From Dactylellina haptotyla (lineage: Eukaryota; Ascomycota; Orbiliomycetes; Orbiliales; Orbiliaceae), in the NCBI GenBank assembly GCA_031310005.1, contig CM062383.1, positions 1,922,001 to 1,986,000 of the forward strand: a stretch of DNA of 64,000 nucleotides. Direction: 5' to 3'. The notes beneath the pieces are model-generated. The model did no database searches. It was given only the letters and a program-made list of their open reading frames with translations, and was not told the DNA's origin. Both the position numbers and the translations under genes were made by a program. Positions 32,603 to 45,000 of this stretch are shown here, piece after piece (the stretch's first letter is position 1; each line of letters starts with the position of its first letter).

Positions 32603-35600
32603 TTACTTACTGATGGCTTCCTTCTCTCTCTCTCTCTGCTCTCTCCTCTCTTTCTTATCTTGCCTTCGCGAGGGATTAGTTGGCTTTATATAAGCAACAC
32701 CCTTAACCTTTTTTGCCTTCTTCTCCGCGTTAGGCCAATCCTTTTCATCACTTGGTTCTATTTTGACCTCTTCTTCAAAGAGTAGTCGCAGCGGTGGGAT
32801 GAACCTTTCGAGCTGCCAAAAGTCCTTCACTTTCACTCGCATCAAATCGAATGCGAATCCGATGTTCATTGAGTTGACCGCTGGTTTAGAAACAACTGGC
32901 CCTGCCCATTTCTTCGGTGTGATCTTTATTTTGTCGGGTTGTGCTAGCTCCGCGGGTTCCCTTTCTTCCGGTGCTTCCAAATGTGGATCACTCAGAGCCT
33001 CATCATCACTCCTCGGTGGTTCTCGCCGAACGCTGGGGAGTTTTGGATACCGTTGGCTAAAATGGGTCAGCAGCAAGTTTTTTGCTCCCATATCCTTACC
33101 AGCTTGGATCGCCTCAGACGTCGTGCAATGTTTTTTGGCTAGGGCTTGATCGCTAAGAATGTCGTCAAAGGTCGCTTCATGGATAAGAACTGTACAATCT
33201 TTGCCGATTTCGATAAACCCGTCGGTAGGCCTGGTGTCGCCGGAGTATGCTACCTTGAAGCCTTGTTCCGAAAAGCTTTTAAAGGTAAAGGCCACAGTGT
33301 ATGATCCCCTGCAATGTACTGCACGAGAAGTTTGAACACTTTCCAGCGACAAGTCAGTTATCATCTCCTCCACTCGCTGGGTGAGTTCTGGAATATTTGC
33401 GTCTTGCGGCCGCTGGGAGTCAATGAGTAACGCTTCACAGGAGACGAATTTAATGTCTTTCAACCCAAAGTCTTCGATCTGTGCGTATTCTTCGAGGAAG
33501 TTGAGATACTTCGGAGGGGCGATAAGATATAGTTTTTGGGCCTGTTGGCCGTCTTTGTATTGCTTCCTTCTCTCCTGATACCACGCTTTCAGCACTGATA
33601 TAGTGCCAAGGTGGTGATCAGCGTGAAGATGACTGATGTATAGAACCCTCAGGTTTTTTATAAATTCAGCTCGTCGAGTTCCGTACGCTCTTAGCAGTTG
33701 ATTATATGTGCTTTCACCACTGTCGAGAAGGAGGTGCCCAAACTCGGGAACCGTTACTATCGTAGCAGATACATTCCGGTATTTACTTGGCATCGCGCTT
33801 CCAGTTCCTAGTGTCAATATTTCAACCTCGTCGGATGCTAACCTGATATTTTCCCATTTGTTTTTGATGTAGCTAATCCGGTATTGAGCCTCTTGGGTGG
33901 ATTTCCAATATCGACCATTGCCAAAGTCGATCTGGGCATCTTTTTGAATAACACTGGGGTTAAACTGGGGGTGCGTTTTGTACGTGAGAACACCCGGGGT
34001 CGGATGGATATCTAAGACCAAGGAGTCTCGTACTTGTATTATCTTGTCTTCTGTTGTTGGTAGCTTATCGGTTTTTGTTGAAATGTAATCATAACCAGGA
34101 GAAGCAAGTGGAAATATTTGGGGGCTAAGAAGGTTGAGTCTCGCAATCTGTGCCGAAGATCCTTTAAAGGACAAATCTTCGAATGGAGAAGTTCTGGAGT
34201 TGACAATATGCTAATATCGGTTAGTAAGGCAATTGCTGTGCTAGATATTTTGATTGATATCCACTTACCTGACCTTCGAGGGTTTGAATATAACCCAACA
34301 GTCTCTCATTCTTCTCCATATCGGAACCTACAGCCCAGATCCAATAACCGATGACATCGTTTCCACCCCTGGCTTTCACGTCCTCTTTCCATTGCTTGAT
34401 ACTCTCGATTGTGGACTCTATGAACTGTTCATCCGGAATATCGAGGAATGCAAAGCCATTTACATGTTTTGGTGGGTCCATACATTGATCAGGGTGTACA
34501 ACCGTACCATCATCTAATGTCACGGACTTGCCTTCTGTCAATATTCTATAGTGTGGATTGGGTGTTAAGCCGAATTTTTTAGCCAAGTCCACTCTGAACT
34601 TTCCTCTCACTTGCCCAAAGTTGATGATATACGATAAACTCGACACACTAGGAAGTGTTCCTGGTAAAGATTTAACGGTGGCAGCAGGCCACGGACGGCG
34701 TAACGGCCGACTATCTGGAAACGTTGGCATCATGTGAGGTTTATCCGGCTCGTCCCCTAGAATATCGTCCCATGCAGATTCCTCCGTACTCGATTTGGTA
34801 TGTTCGGAATCGAGCTTTTGTCTCTTAGGCGGAGACTCGCCTTCAGTCTCTGTATCCGCAGGATTCTTCTGTGTGGGTTTGCGGTCTCTCTCGAGACGGG
34901 CACGCTCTTCGTCGTCCTTGAGCCTCTGAATCATAGAGATAACATAGTCTTCGTCATCCTTTCCAACGTTAAGGCCGCCTGACTGGTTGTTCCACATTCC
35001 CTTTACCACGTTTTCTAAAACCTCCCGAGCGCCTAAATCCAAGTCTTCCATATCCTGCATTGCCATTTCTTCGTTCGCGACGCCGGTTCTTGGAAACGTT
35101 CTCAAAGGAGTCACAGTGATAAACTCGTCCTTGAAGGTATCATTTCCTTTTGAGAAATCGAACTCGTGGAACTCAACACCGCTTTGCTCTCTGTACACGA
35201 AATTTCTCGTCGTAGCAACAGTGTGCATCATGTTCTTCCCGCCATGCACCATAAGACCTCTGACATCCTCAGGCGGGGGGAAGGGATTCACTTTTGTACC
35301 GTCCGCGTTGAGTAGCATATATTCGCCTGATTTCTTCGGTCTCATAGGCTTGATCGCCGCCTTCACGGTCTTCATATCTCCCATTGTTAATAGCAGTCCA
35401 ACAAGCCCCCCGTTGTTTGTCCACTCAGTCTTCCCGGAAATAAAGACATCGGAAACCCGTTGAACCTTGATGGTATGTTCGTTGAATAATCTCTGCGATC
35501 CCTCTGCGATGTGCCCAAATAGATAACGCCTCTCGTCTAAATGTAGTAGGACTAATGTGCTGCCGTTATCGCGCGTGGGAATGGCGACGAACTCGAGGAA

Positions 35601-35780
35601 GGCCTTCATTTTGAAGGGGTTGCTCGTGGAGAATAGTCGAGCGAGGAGGTTTGATGGCGATGGCGTCAGCCGTCGAGTTGGGTGGGTGAAGACGGCAGGG
35701 TTTGGATTACCGAGGAATGAAGTTCGCTGGCGGAGCAATGTATGGTACACGGCTCGTGTGCTGTAGGTGCATGGAGCCAA
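32603..35780 (-). CDS. trz1: tRNase Z, long form (Trz1/ELAC2 type)
   Basis: Endonuclease that trims tRNA 3' trailers in nucleus and mitochondria. Two exons (34269-35780, 32603-34210) and a 58-base intron give about 1,039 residues. The first 58 residues are Arg/Ser/Thr-rich with no acidic residue, a good mitochondrial presequence, followed by an internal Met in FKMKAFLEFVAIPTRDN where the conserved protein begins. The N-terminal half is the inactive metallo-beta-lactamase copy with an acidic insert (about residues 290-350). The C-terminal half is active: LTLGTGSAMPSKYRN, the metal motif SHLHADHHLG (His 698, His 700, Asp 702, His 703), AYSGDTRPTDG and LLLTHFSQRYPK. The tail is Lys/Arg/Glu-rich. 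A perfect donor GTAAGT overlaps the last codons and stop, so a spliced 3' extension cannot be ruled out. Confidence 0.94.
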
Positions 35781-36338
35781 TTTGAAGGAGAGGAACCGCA
35801 GCTGCGTCCCTCTACGATGATCCGTCGAATAAAATAAGCCCGAGTGGTTGGTATATGTGGCGGCGGCGGCGAAACAGCCAGGGCAAATGGAGCAGGCGTA
35901 ATATTGTAAGTCGGATGGTCAAACCTAAACATGAACCCGCGGGACCATTGCTCGAGATTTCTATATTCAACTAGCCCAAAAGTTTAAAGTTAAGAGAATC
36001 AAAGAGCGAGTATCAATTTCAAGGAAGAAATTTTTTTGGTGTGTCGCATGCCTGCAACACATCGACGGAGTCCATTGTTATAGTTTATACAGTCAACAGG
36101 CGGAGTCGCAGAATAACTCGAACTATTACTAAAGACCGAAGAAAATTCGATATCCGAATACGCTAAGGGTATCATAGCAGTGCGTAGGAATACATGCCGA
36201 GTGTTATCTACAGGTGGCTATAGTGCCCCGGCCACTTCACAGGCCGGGACATATGCTAGCCTATTTGTTATATACAGACTTGCTCTTCTTATCGACTCCA
36301 GCAAGCTCAACGGTGGGAAGAAAAGGAATAAATCATAT
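35781..36338. other. Intergenic tRNase Z / PPR gene
   Basis: 558 bases holding the tRNase Z promoter and the PPR gene 3' flank. GC-richer near 35800-35900, AT-rich after that. No gene seen. Confidence 0.5.
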
Positions 36339-38720
36339 TTACAGACCTGCTCGAGCCGGGTGAGGGCGCTGCGTATAGGCAGCTCGCTTTGCATCGATTG
36401 CTACTTCCTGCAATCTGTTCAACACTTCTCTGCTTTCCTTGTAGGTCGTGATATCGACCCCACGAAGCTTCATCAAGCCTAAGACCTCCCGAGCGGACTC
36501 GTAATCTTCTTGAAGCATTACACAGGCAAGAACGCGATTGTAAGTGACCAGTTGGATTTTCTTTCTCAACCTGGCCATCGTATCAAGGTACTCCATCATC
36601 TTGTCCTTCAGTCCAGCCAATGCATATGCTACCACGGTAGCGTTATACACAACATCGTCCGGCGCGAGGGTGTTCAATCTCATATTCTCCCAGACTGCTT
36701 CGATGGCTGCAATATTGCCTGTACGGCCATAATAGTGAATGAAAATAGATGATGTCACCGAGGACCCTCTCCATGCGTCATTCGGCATAAGAGAGAGCAC
36801 GTATAATGCCCCCTTTATGTCGTTCCATCTGCTCAACATAGCGTGGATGATAGTATTGTAGAACTGCAGGTTTGGTTGGATTCCCTTCGCCTTGATATCG
36901 CCTAGAACAGCCTGAAGTACGCTGATATCCGGCTCGTGGTCGTTATTGTTGTACATCCCTCTCAGGACAATGCCGTAGGTGATAATATCTGGAAGTATGC
37001 CTCTCGTTTCCATGCTTTTCAGAGTCTCCAAGATACCGGGGAAATCTCCCAACTTGGCCCGCGAATCAAGGATCAAATTATATGTAACGACATCTATTTC
37101 GATACCGCAACTAACGGCCCATTTGATAAGGTCGAAGGCGTCCCGGTACATCTTCACAGTATTAAGCTTCGAAACCGCAACGTTGACGGTGCCAACCGTG
37201 ATTGTGACACCTTTATTGACCATGTGCTGCAGGCACGACTTGGCGGCTTCGGGGTCGCCAATCATAAAGAGCATTTGCATTCTGATCGTCCAACAAATGG
37301 TATCTGGCTCGAAATTCTGTGCTAGCATCCGCTCCCAGCCCTGCTGGAAAAGGTTGAAGTCTCGTGCTTTCGAACATCCATCCAGCCAGTTAGCCCACGC
37401 TTTTACCGTAGGCATGATACCGGCGTTAAGCATGTCCCTCCAGAGAATATCGCCGTCTCCTCTGCTACCACAACGTAAGAAGGCGTTGATGAAGGAAGTA
37501 TAATAACTCCTTCCTCTAAGACTCTCCGGTATCCGGGCCTTCGAGTCATGGTAAATCCTACGTACGGCTGCCAAATCTTGATTGGAGGCTGCCAAGAAGA
37601 CCTTGTCGAACATGAACGTATATTCTTTGTTGTTTTCATCCGAATACGGCCTGAAGTCTTGGAGATCTGCGAGTGTCGACTCGATAACTTCCGGGCTGAC
37701 ATTGTACTCTCGAAGAATACTACCTATACCAAGTGTCGGGGGCAACAGTGTGGCAATATCCTCGCCATTTGGTGCAATAAATCGAAGAAGATCCGAGAGC
37801 TCTGTTGGCATCATTAGTAGTTTTCGGGTCCATAGGAAGGCTGTCAGTGCTGCTACTGTTGGGTAGCAGTGGCTTTCGTAAGACGATGAAGCGAATGTTC
37901 CGGTAGCAACCGTCAGAGGGGTAGCGATTGCTACCTCTTTTAGGAAATCCGGTGGGCTAGATGATTCGGCGTTATTGGAGTTCACAAAGGCGAATGGGTG
38001 GTCCTTCTGGCATTCCAATCTGTCATGCCACAGTTCGAGGGCATCATCGTAATATTCCGTCCGAATATATTCAAACATGACCTCGGCCCAGAGTTTTTCG
38101 TCGTGAACGCCATTTTCCAAGAAGGTCCGCAGGACTGCTGACAGAGAGGGGAGGTCTTCGATCTTATGGCGATATTTAATCATTGATTTCACCAAATTTC
38201 GAAGGAATTTGCCTTGCAAAAGCATGACCTTCAGCGACATTCGGTCAACAACTTTGTGTTTTATCAAGAATCCTTCAAATTCACGATAAACTTCGGCAAT
38301 GAGTCCTTTATCCCTAGCAAGCTTTTTTGATAATTCAGCCAAATCGTGGCGAGGGCTGTCGTACGACTCAGCGTAGAAGCCGCTGGGCTTTACCCATCCA
38401 CGTGGCTTGGACACCTTCCTTAGATCATGTTGGTCTAGGGGTTGTTGGGCGCCTGTTACTTTTGACTTGTTCCCGCCGGACGCTCGAAAGATTAAATGAT
38501 TATCCGGCTTCTTCGATTTAGTGGGAGTAGCTCCCGGTGACGAGGCTTTAGGTTCTGCCTTGTGAGGTTTGGGGCGGGACGCTGCCGCTCTGGGACCCGT
38601 TGCTACCTTTGGGGCGTGAAAATCGGTTGCAGCGTGAAGGGATCTTCTACCCGGTGACTCGATAATGCGAGCGGCGCCTGACCGTCGACAGCTAGCGCAG
38701 ACATATGCCAGTCGCTGCAT
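36339..38720 (-). CDS. Mitochondrial pentatricopeptide-repeat protein
   Basis: RNA-binding helical-repeat protein of the kind that stabilises or activates single mitochondrial transcripts. One exon. I start at 38720, where MQRLAYVCASCRRSGAARII begins an Arg/Ser/Ala-rich mitochondrial presequence; an in-frame ATG at 39035 would add 105 residues that look like leader. This gives 793 residues. After a Lys/Pro-rich linker, helices begin near residue 120, and PPR-like repeats run from about 400 to 760, for example VVTYNLILDSRAKLGDFPGI, DIITYGIVLRGMYNNN and VTYNRVLACVMLQEDYESA. I do not recognise the target RNA. It is divergent from the acid phosphatase gene. Confidence 0.9.
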   Translation of the reverse strand: MQRLAYVCASCRRSGAARIIESPGRRSLHAATDFHAPKVATGPRAAASRPKPHKAEPKASSPGATPTKSKKPDNHLIFRASGGNKSKVTGAQQPLDQHDLRKVSKPRGWVKPSGFYAESYDSPRHDLAELSKKLARDKGLIAEVYREFEGFLIKHKVVDRMSLKVMLLQGKFLRNLVKSMIKYRHKIEDLPSLSAVLRTFLENGVHDEKLWAEVMFEYIRTEYYDDALELWHDRLECQKDHPFAFVNSNNAESSSPPDFLKEVAIATPLTVATGTFASSSYESHCYPTVAALTAFLWTRKLLMMPTELSDLLRFIAPNGEDIATLLPPTLGIGSILREYNVSPEVIESTLADLQDFRPYSDENNKEYTFMFDKVFLAASNQDLAAVRRIYHDSKARIPESLRGRSYYTSFINAFLRCGSRGDGDILWRDMLNAGIMPTVKAWANWLDGCSKARDFNLFQQGWERMLAQNFEPDTICWTIRMQMLFMIGDPEAAKSCLQHMVNKGVTITVGTVNVAVSKLNTVKMYRDAFDLIKWAVSCGIEIDVVTYNLILDSRAKLGDFPGILETLKSMETRGILPDIITYGIVLRGMYNNNDHEPDISVLQAVLGDIKAKGIQPNLQFYNTIIHAMLSRWNDIKGALYVLSLMPNDAWRGSSVTSSIFIHYYGRTGNIAAIEAVWENMRLNTLAPDDVVYNATVVAYALAGLKDKMMEYLDTMARLRKKIQLVTYNRVLACVMLQEDYESAREVLGLMKLRGVDITTYKESREVLNRLQEVAIDAKRAAYTQRPHPARAGL

Positions 38721-39130
38721 TAAAGCGCCACGTTCAGCACGGTAGGAGAAAGTTCGTCGACGTCGGAGAGGTCGTTGCCAATGGTTGCAGTTTGAAATGG
38801 TGTGGATTTTTTCCTTGCCAATTGCTGCACGCCAAGAGATTAGCTGGATGCGGTATGCAGACCGAGGTTGAAAATGAAGGACAAACTCGCACCAGCTCGA
38901 GCTCCCAATCAGTGGCGATGCACTTGGGAATAAGCTCGGAAGCTTGCATGCAGGCCCCAATAATGCGGGTTCAGAGGTTTTAAGGCCCGTTGAGGAGCTA
39001 AATTTATAACTGGAGCTACGAAACAAAGGATCCATCCGAACAGCTCAACCCTATCGATATCTAGATATAGGATCGTACCATACATTTGCATTCACGGTCT
39101 ATCAGCAACCGCCGTCGCGCCGACTCTACG
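38721..39130. other. Divergent region PPR gene / acid phosphatase
   Basis: 410 bases between divergent starts. The minus-strand frame stays open to 39035, which is probably leader of the PPR gene. No separate gene. Confidence 0.5.
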
Positions 39131-41447
39131 ATGACTACCCTTCAGGTACGGTACTAGAAATCACTTTGAGATGATATTCTTTTTTTTATTCTTTTTTTTT
39201 GCGGGCGCAATAGCACCGCGCACTGTTGGCGTTCGAGCATATTTAGCAAGAAAATATGATGTTGTCATTTTGCATTGGAATTGATTGTTTGCCGGGCTTC
39301 ACGCACAGAAGCAACAGCGTATTAACCGTTCAGGAAATCTCGTAGGTGAAACCGCCGTACACGCCAGAACAGCTTAAAGGGCTGTATCCGGGTGCGCTCG
39401 CGTTGGAACAAGTTCAAGTGATATTTCGACATGGAGAGCGAACTCCTGTAAGCTTGCGAGTCCAGTTCCCCATTGAAGATATCACTAACAATAACCATAG
39501 GTTAGCTCCAGGTTCCAAGAATTGGGCTTGCCAGTTTGTAAGTGTTCCGCAGCTATATAACAATATATATCTTCCTAAATGACACAGAGTTAACCTACGG
39601 ACTTCAGACTGGCCGTATTGCCAAGCGGCTCGACATTTTAAAGCTGCTGTCCGAGACGAAAACGGCCAGTTCTCGACACTAGGTTATGAAAGGATGTTGG
39701 AGACATATGGTCGAGCAGGACATCCTAAATCTATCCTCGGACCAAACGGAAAGGCCGAAACTTTCTGGTACGGGCCTATTAGATATACATTTCACTTCAT
39801 AATATACTAACAAAACGAAACCTCTAGTTTGGCAGGTGAATTAACAGATAAGGGTAATTTTTAATCGGCAGGTTAGAAGAAAAGCTACGAGCTAACAGGT
39901 AAAAAGGAAGGGAGACAACTCTAGCCCTAGGAAAACGCCTACGACATCTTTACGTAGATCAACTGAAGTTCCTTCCCATCGAACTTCAAGGAATCGGCGA
40001 CATATATTTAAGGTAGTCAGCTGATTTCGGCCAAATTCATCCTTATTTGGTTGCTGATAGGAAAGCATTTAGGGCCACTCCAGTCCCCCGAGCAGGCGAA
40101 TCGCTCCAACAAGTCTTCTCTGGAATGTTCCCTAAGGGCGCGATATCTGCCGATTCTGGTTCACCTAAGATCTGGTATCGAAATGTTGTAGACGAAAATT
40201 TGATGCCTAATGAAACGGTGTGCCGGCGATATAGACAGCTGCAAAATGCATTTGGTCTCGCGGGTATGCGCGATCCTTATAGCTTAGAGTCTCTAGATCA
40301 GTTTCACCTGACAATGCTAATATTCGATAGCTGCTGAGAGGTGGAACGATACCGAGGAGCTGAAATATGTTTCTTCAAAACTTGGGAAATATGTTCAAGG
40401 CGGCATTATCAAAGTTGACGGTTCACCGAGATTGTCAGGAATTGTGTGTATCTTCCACTTGGATGCAACAGAAGACAAATCCGGGTCACGTGCTAACTAG
40501 AGGGCTCGTTAAAAGATGGATACGATCGCCAGCACAGCTGCTCATGGCCCTCTGACGAGGCTCCCCCCTATATTTTACGAGGAAGACATATGGGGAAGAG
40601 TGAGTCCGCACCAAGTTTTCGCGCCCCTGGGATAGGCTGGATACTGAGCACTGAAATAGCTGGAGCTCGCGACAGTCGAGGAATGGTAAGTTGCTTTTTT
40701 CTTTCTAAGCTGTATCAAGTGACTTGCCATGGGTTGCTAAAATTTCTATTTTCTTATAGGTTTCGAGGATATGAAGAGAGCCTGGAAGTGAGAAGATTGG
40801 GGGTTGGAAGCCTGTTGGGTGATATTAGGGACCGTATGATTTACAAGTCGACCGGTTACACCAAAACCGAAGGAGAGATACCAGTGAAACTGGCCCTTAT
40901 GGGCTGCCACGGTGAGATATCCCTGTGCTTCCCGGAATTCGGGATCATTTTCTAACGGGTAATGGGTATAGATACAACCGTCGGGGGCGTTTTAGCCTCT
41001 CTGGGAGCGTTTGATTGGAAATGGCCGCCTTATACATCGTCGGTGGCTATCGAGTTGTTTTCCTCCCCCCAAAGCCAGCCGCCTAGCAGTCCTTCGGTAT
41101 TAACTTCGTGGTTACAGAAGTTTGGGCTCAAGTCGACCGGGGTGGACCCGACGTTGCTCAAGGGATGGTATGTGCGGATAAGGTACAATGATACGCCGGT
41201 CCAGGTGCGATACTGCGAGGCTGCCGGGAGACATCTGGAAGGGAACCCACAGTTTTGCACCTTGGTATGTGGCACCGCACAGGTTTCCTATCTCGTATGA
41301 ATGTTTAAGCTAACGAAGAGGTTGCTCGCACAGGAAGCTTTCAAAGAAGTGGTGGACAAGGTGTCGCCCGAGGACTGGAAAACAGAATGTCTTCCACACC
41401 AAGGCGAGAACAAAGATGCGCTACCGCCTCTCCAACGAGCCGAGTAG
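39131..41447 (+). CDS. Histidine acid phosphatase, 13 exons
   Basis: Branch-2 histidine phosphatase: a phosphohistidine intermediate forms on the His of RHG. Exons: 39131-39145, 39346-39447, 39501-39537, 39608-39767, 39828-39853, 39907-40012, 40073-40263, 40331-40443, 40516-40599, 40660-40685, 40760-40911, 40972-41264, 41334-41447; 472 residues. The motif VQVIFRHGERTPVSSRFQEL (Arg 33, His 34) spans the second intron. Later blocks are LPVYWPYCQAARHF, GELTDKGRETTLALGKRL, IYLRATPVPRAGESLQQVF, SGIMDTIASTAAHG and the proton-donor pair in MGCHDTTVGG (His 337, Asp 338). No signal peptide is visible, so unlike secreted acid phosphatases and phytases it is probably intracellular. Every join keeps the phase. 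Two exons are only 26 bases. The substrate is unknown. Confidence 0.9.
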
Positions 41448-42072
41448 AAAGCAGCCGCCCTTGTGTGTGTTTCCCCGAGTGTGCGTATGCATATACGAGT
41501 GTATATAAGACATTAGAACACAGAGTCTGAATGCAAATGTTAAAACACCACGCGAAAATGCGTTGGCGTTTGTCGTGATTGGAAACTGCCCGATTCTGCG
41601 CCTCCCAAAAAAATCTCGAAAATTTGCATCCCAGGCCGCTTTTTTAGCCTCCCTCGCAAAGGTATTTGCGCGATAGACCAGGCGGAGATATCTTGCTCGG
41701 TGTAATCTGATACGTTCCAGTCCTCGTCCATATCTGCCTCTCTGCTGCTCTCCGGCGCCCGTCGTCCGTCGATTACGTCCACCGGCCAGCCTCCTCGCCC
41801 GTTCGAACGGCCCCGCGGAGACCGCATCGAATCGAATCGAATCGATCGTTCGACCAGAAGACATCCTCGAGACCACCGCCCCGCCCACCGCCATCACAAT
41901 TCGGCCCTCTCGCCAGCTTCCTCTCCTTGGACGCCGCCGCCGTCTGCTCTCAAATGTGGCTCTCCCGCGGCAGCTTCACGCCCTGTCCCGACGAGCCCGA
42001 GGCGTGGTCCCGATTGCGGGCCTTGTTTCCAGAACCCGGTTGCTAGCACCAGGCCCGCTCCCACGTCGTCTG
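41448..42072. other. Intergenic acid phosphatase / poly(A) polymerase
   Basis: 625 bases. Contains a short ATCGA tandem run at about 41825-41845 and a GC-rich leader before the next ATG. The frame of the next gene is open upstream to about 41956 but has no ATG there. Confidence 0.5.
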
Positions 42073-45000
42073 ATGGAAAACAACCAATCGCCTCCATTCC
42101 ATCAACCTTACGGCGCGCCTCTTCTCCCTCTTCTTCCCCCTCCCCCCCATCCTCCCCATCCCCCGTCCTTCTTTTTATCATCGTCATCGCCGTCGTCATC
42201 GCCTCTGTCGGGCCCAATCCCATCTGCGAACCAGTACTACCCCGGGCATCCTCACCAGTCTCCTGCTATCCCAGTCCCGTACCATCATCACCGCTACCAT
42301 AACCACAATCAACAACAACCACAGTCACACCCTGCCGTTGTATCAGCGCCACTACTCGACGTCACACTGCAACCACGGCCGCCTACCTCTCTGCTTCCGC
42401 CAGGTTATGCATTCTCCCATTCCTCAGTCGTCTCGAGCCCCCAGTGTCCGCCGATACAACCGAGTCAGCCATTTATAGCCGTTTCACCGAATCCCTCATT
42501 ACCATCCCCTCCGCTCAAACATCGGCGAAAACCCAGTCTCTCATCGCCCTCTCCAACCCAAAACAGAATAACAAATCGCGAAAACTCTCCTCCTCCTCCC
42601 ACTGCAGCGAACTCTCTCCCTCTTAAACCGAAGAAGGCCAAAACTGCGGCCCGCTTAGCTCGGGAGATGGCGAGGAAGTTGAAACACAGAGAGCGCAGGC
42701 GGATAGGACGGCGAGAGCGCAGGAACGCCTCCAAAAGAGGAGAAGGCGAAGGCGAAGATATCATAGCCCTTGACGGCGACAATGCCTCTCAGTCAGACGA
42801 AGTTCTCGGCAACGGCAGTGAAAGTGGCGAATTGGATAGCACTTCACCCAAGGCCGGCGACTTGGAAGGTTCCGGCAAGCCCGGCGGTAGACGTCGGCTC
42901 GGTACAGAAGGCGCCGATGACGAGGGCGGTTCCACGCCGCTATCATCAATGGCTTCTATAAGAGACCTTGACGACCATTCGTCCGTCGGTATGGTCGGCA
43001 GGGAAGGGACGGATGCTTCCAATTCCAGGCGCCCATCCTTGACAGCTTCAGAAGCGGAGATCGGAGCTACCTCCCGGGAGTCTCGAGTTCAAACTTTCAA
43101 CGGAGGTGGGGGTGACCGAAGAATTGATGACCGCTACCAACCAGATACTGACCCACAGCGTTACACTCCAACTGGCCTACGTTTCAATCCCCCATCCGGT
43201 CCTAGGAACGCTGATACATACCAATTCGGGAGGGGAGACCGAGTGAACGGCAGATCACGGCGTGAAGAAGACAGTTTTAAGTTTGAAACCGACAGTCGTG
43301 GTCTCCATTTCCCACAAACAGAATCTGGCTTCCGTGAGCGAAGATATCGTGACGGCGATCGCCGCTACGGTGATAGAAGAGGCTTTCATACAGATACTCC
43401 GCGCCGATTCAATGACCATGAGCGAACCCCGTGGGTGCCGCCGCCAGCCCATGACCGCCCGCTCTTACACCTGCGACGATCTGCTACGCCAGAACAATTT
43501 CCAGCAATGGTGGCTGCGAAACGTCAAAGGATGGATGAAGAAGGGGAGGCTGAAATGGACATAGATAGTGCAAGCGAATCGTCTGCCTCAGATAGTGCTA
43601 TTGTTCTTCCGGGATCAGTGCCCGAAGACAACCAAGAACTCGCAGCACCACCGATAGAAGAAGCTTTAGTAGAAGAGACGCAAGCTACTAGAATTGATGT
43701 TCCCCCTGATAGCTCAGCTGAAAAGGAAGTGGCTGCGGGGAAAAAATTGGATGTAATCTCGATGATTCGACAAGCAAAGAAAGAGTTACTCGGTAATAGA
43801 AAAGACACATCTGCCGCCAGCGGTGATTTTATCTCTCTGTCTGGTTTAGAAGACGAAAGTGGACTTGCCAAAGCAGTTATAACACCAGCCGAGAACATCC
43901 CAACAGGTCCTCGGAATAGATATGCTGATATGCAGGTTTCTGCGGGTAATTTCCAGGGTCCTAGCAGGGGTTCCGCTCCAGGCACAAGCTCAGTCCTTGA
44001 ACCACTCCCCCCCCCTCCTGGACTCAGTGATGGCATCACTAAAAAACGAACATTCTCAATGATGGAACCACCTGCTATGCACCTCAAACAGTATCCTTGG
44101 CTCGACGCCGATTCTGCTCGACATCTAACCACGAGTCTTTATCCATCAGTTTGGTAAGCCTGTTCTTACTATCAATACATCGAAATGCAACGTTAACATC
44201 TAGATCAAACACAGGCTACACAAAGAAATCATAGACTTCTACGAATATATCAAACCCCGGCCTTACGAACATATTGTGCGTCATGATCTCATACGACGGC
44301 TTAGAAATCTAGTTCAGGACTGTTGGGGCGATGCGGATATTCAAGCATTTGGATCTTTTGCCTCCGAGATATACTTGCCAACTTCTGACATGGATGTCGT
44401 GGTGCTATCCAAACGATTCCTGGAAACAGCGCGGCCCAAGTATAATAACCAAAGTGAGATCAGGAAGCTAGTGAGATGCTTGCGCCAGTCCTCACTCCCG
44501 CAACCAAACACCGTCGCACCTATCCTCAATGCGAGAGTTCCTATTGTCAAATACAAAGACAGCCTGACGGGATTGAGCGTGGATATCTCATTTGAGAACC
44601 CCAGTGGATTGATTGCCAATCGTACATTCAAGCAGTGGAAACAGGTTTACCCAGAGATGCCCACATTGGCATTGTTGCTCAAGCACTTTCTGGCGATTCG
44701 CGGCATGAACGAGCCCTTTAATGGCGGCATGGGATCCTTTTCCCTCATATGTCTTATCGTCAGCTTACTACAACTCATGCCTGAAGCCTCTTCGGGGAAC
44801 TGGCATGAAGGTGAAAATCTCTCTTTGGGTCGCTTGCTAATGGAGTTTTTGAGCCTTTACGGCACTAAATTTAACACTTCGGCCACGGGCATCCAAGTCA
44901 GGAATCCAGGATACTTCCAAAAGTTGCGTCGATCTGAACACTATAACCCTACTAAACCATGGCTACTCTCTATCGAGGATCCAAACGATCCAAACAACAA

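Noticed and set aside
43524-44132. 202-codon minus-strand frame inside the poly(A) polymerase gene
   Set aside because: Antisense to a supported exon, Ser-rich composition explained by the sense strand.
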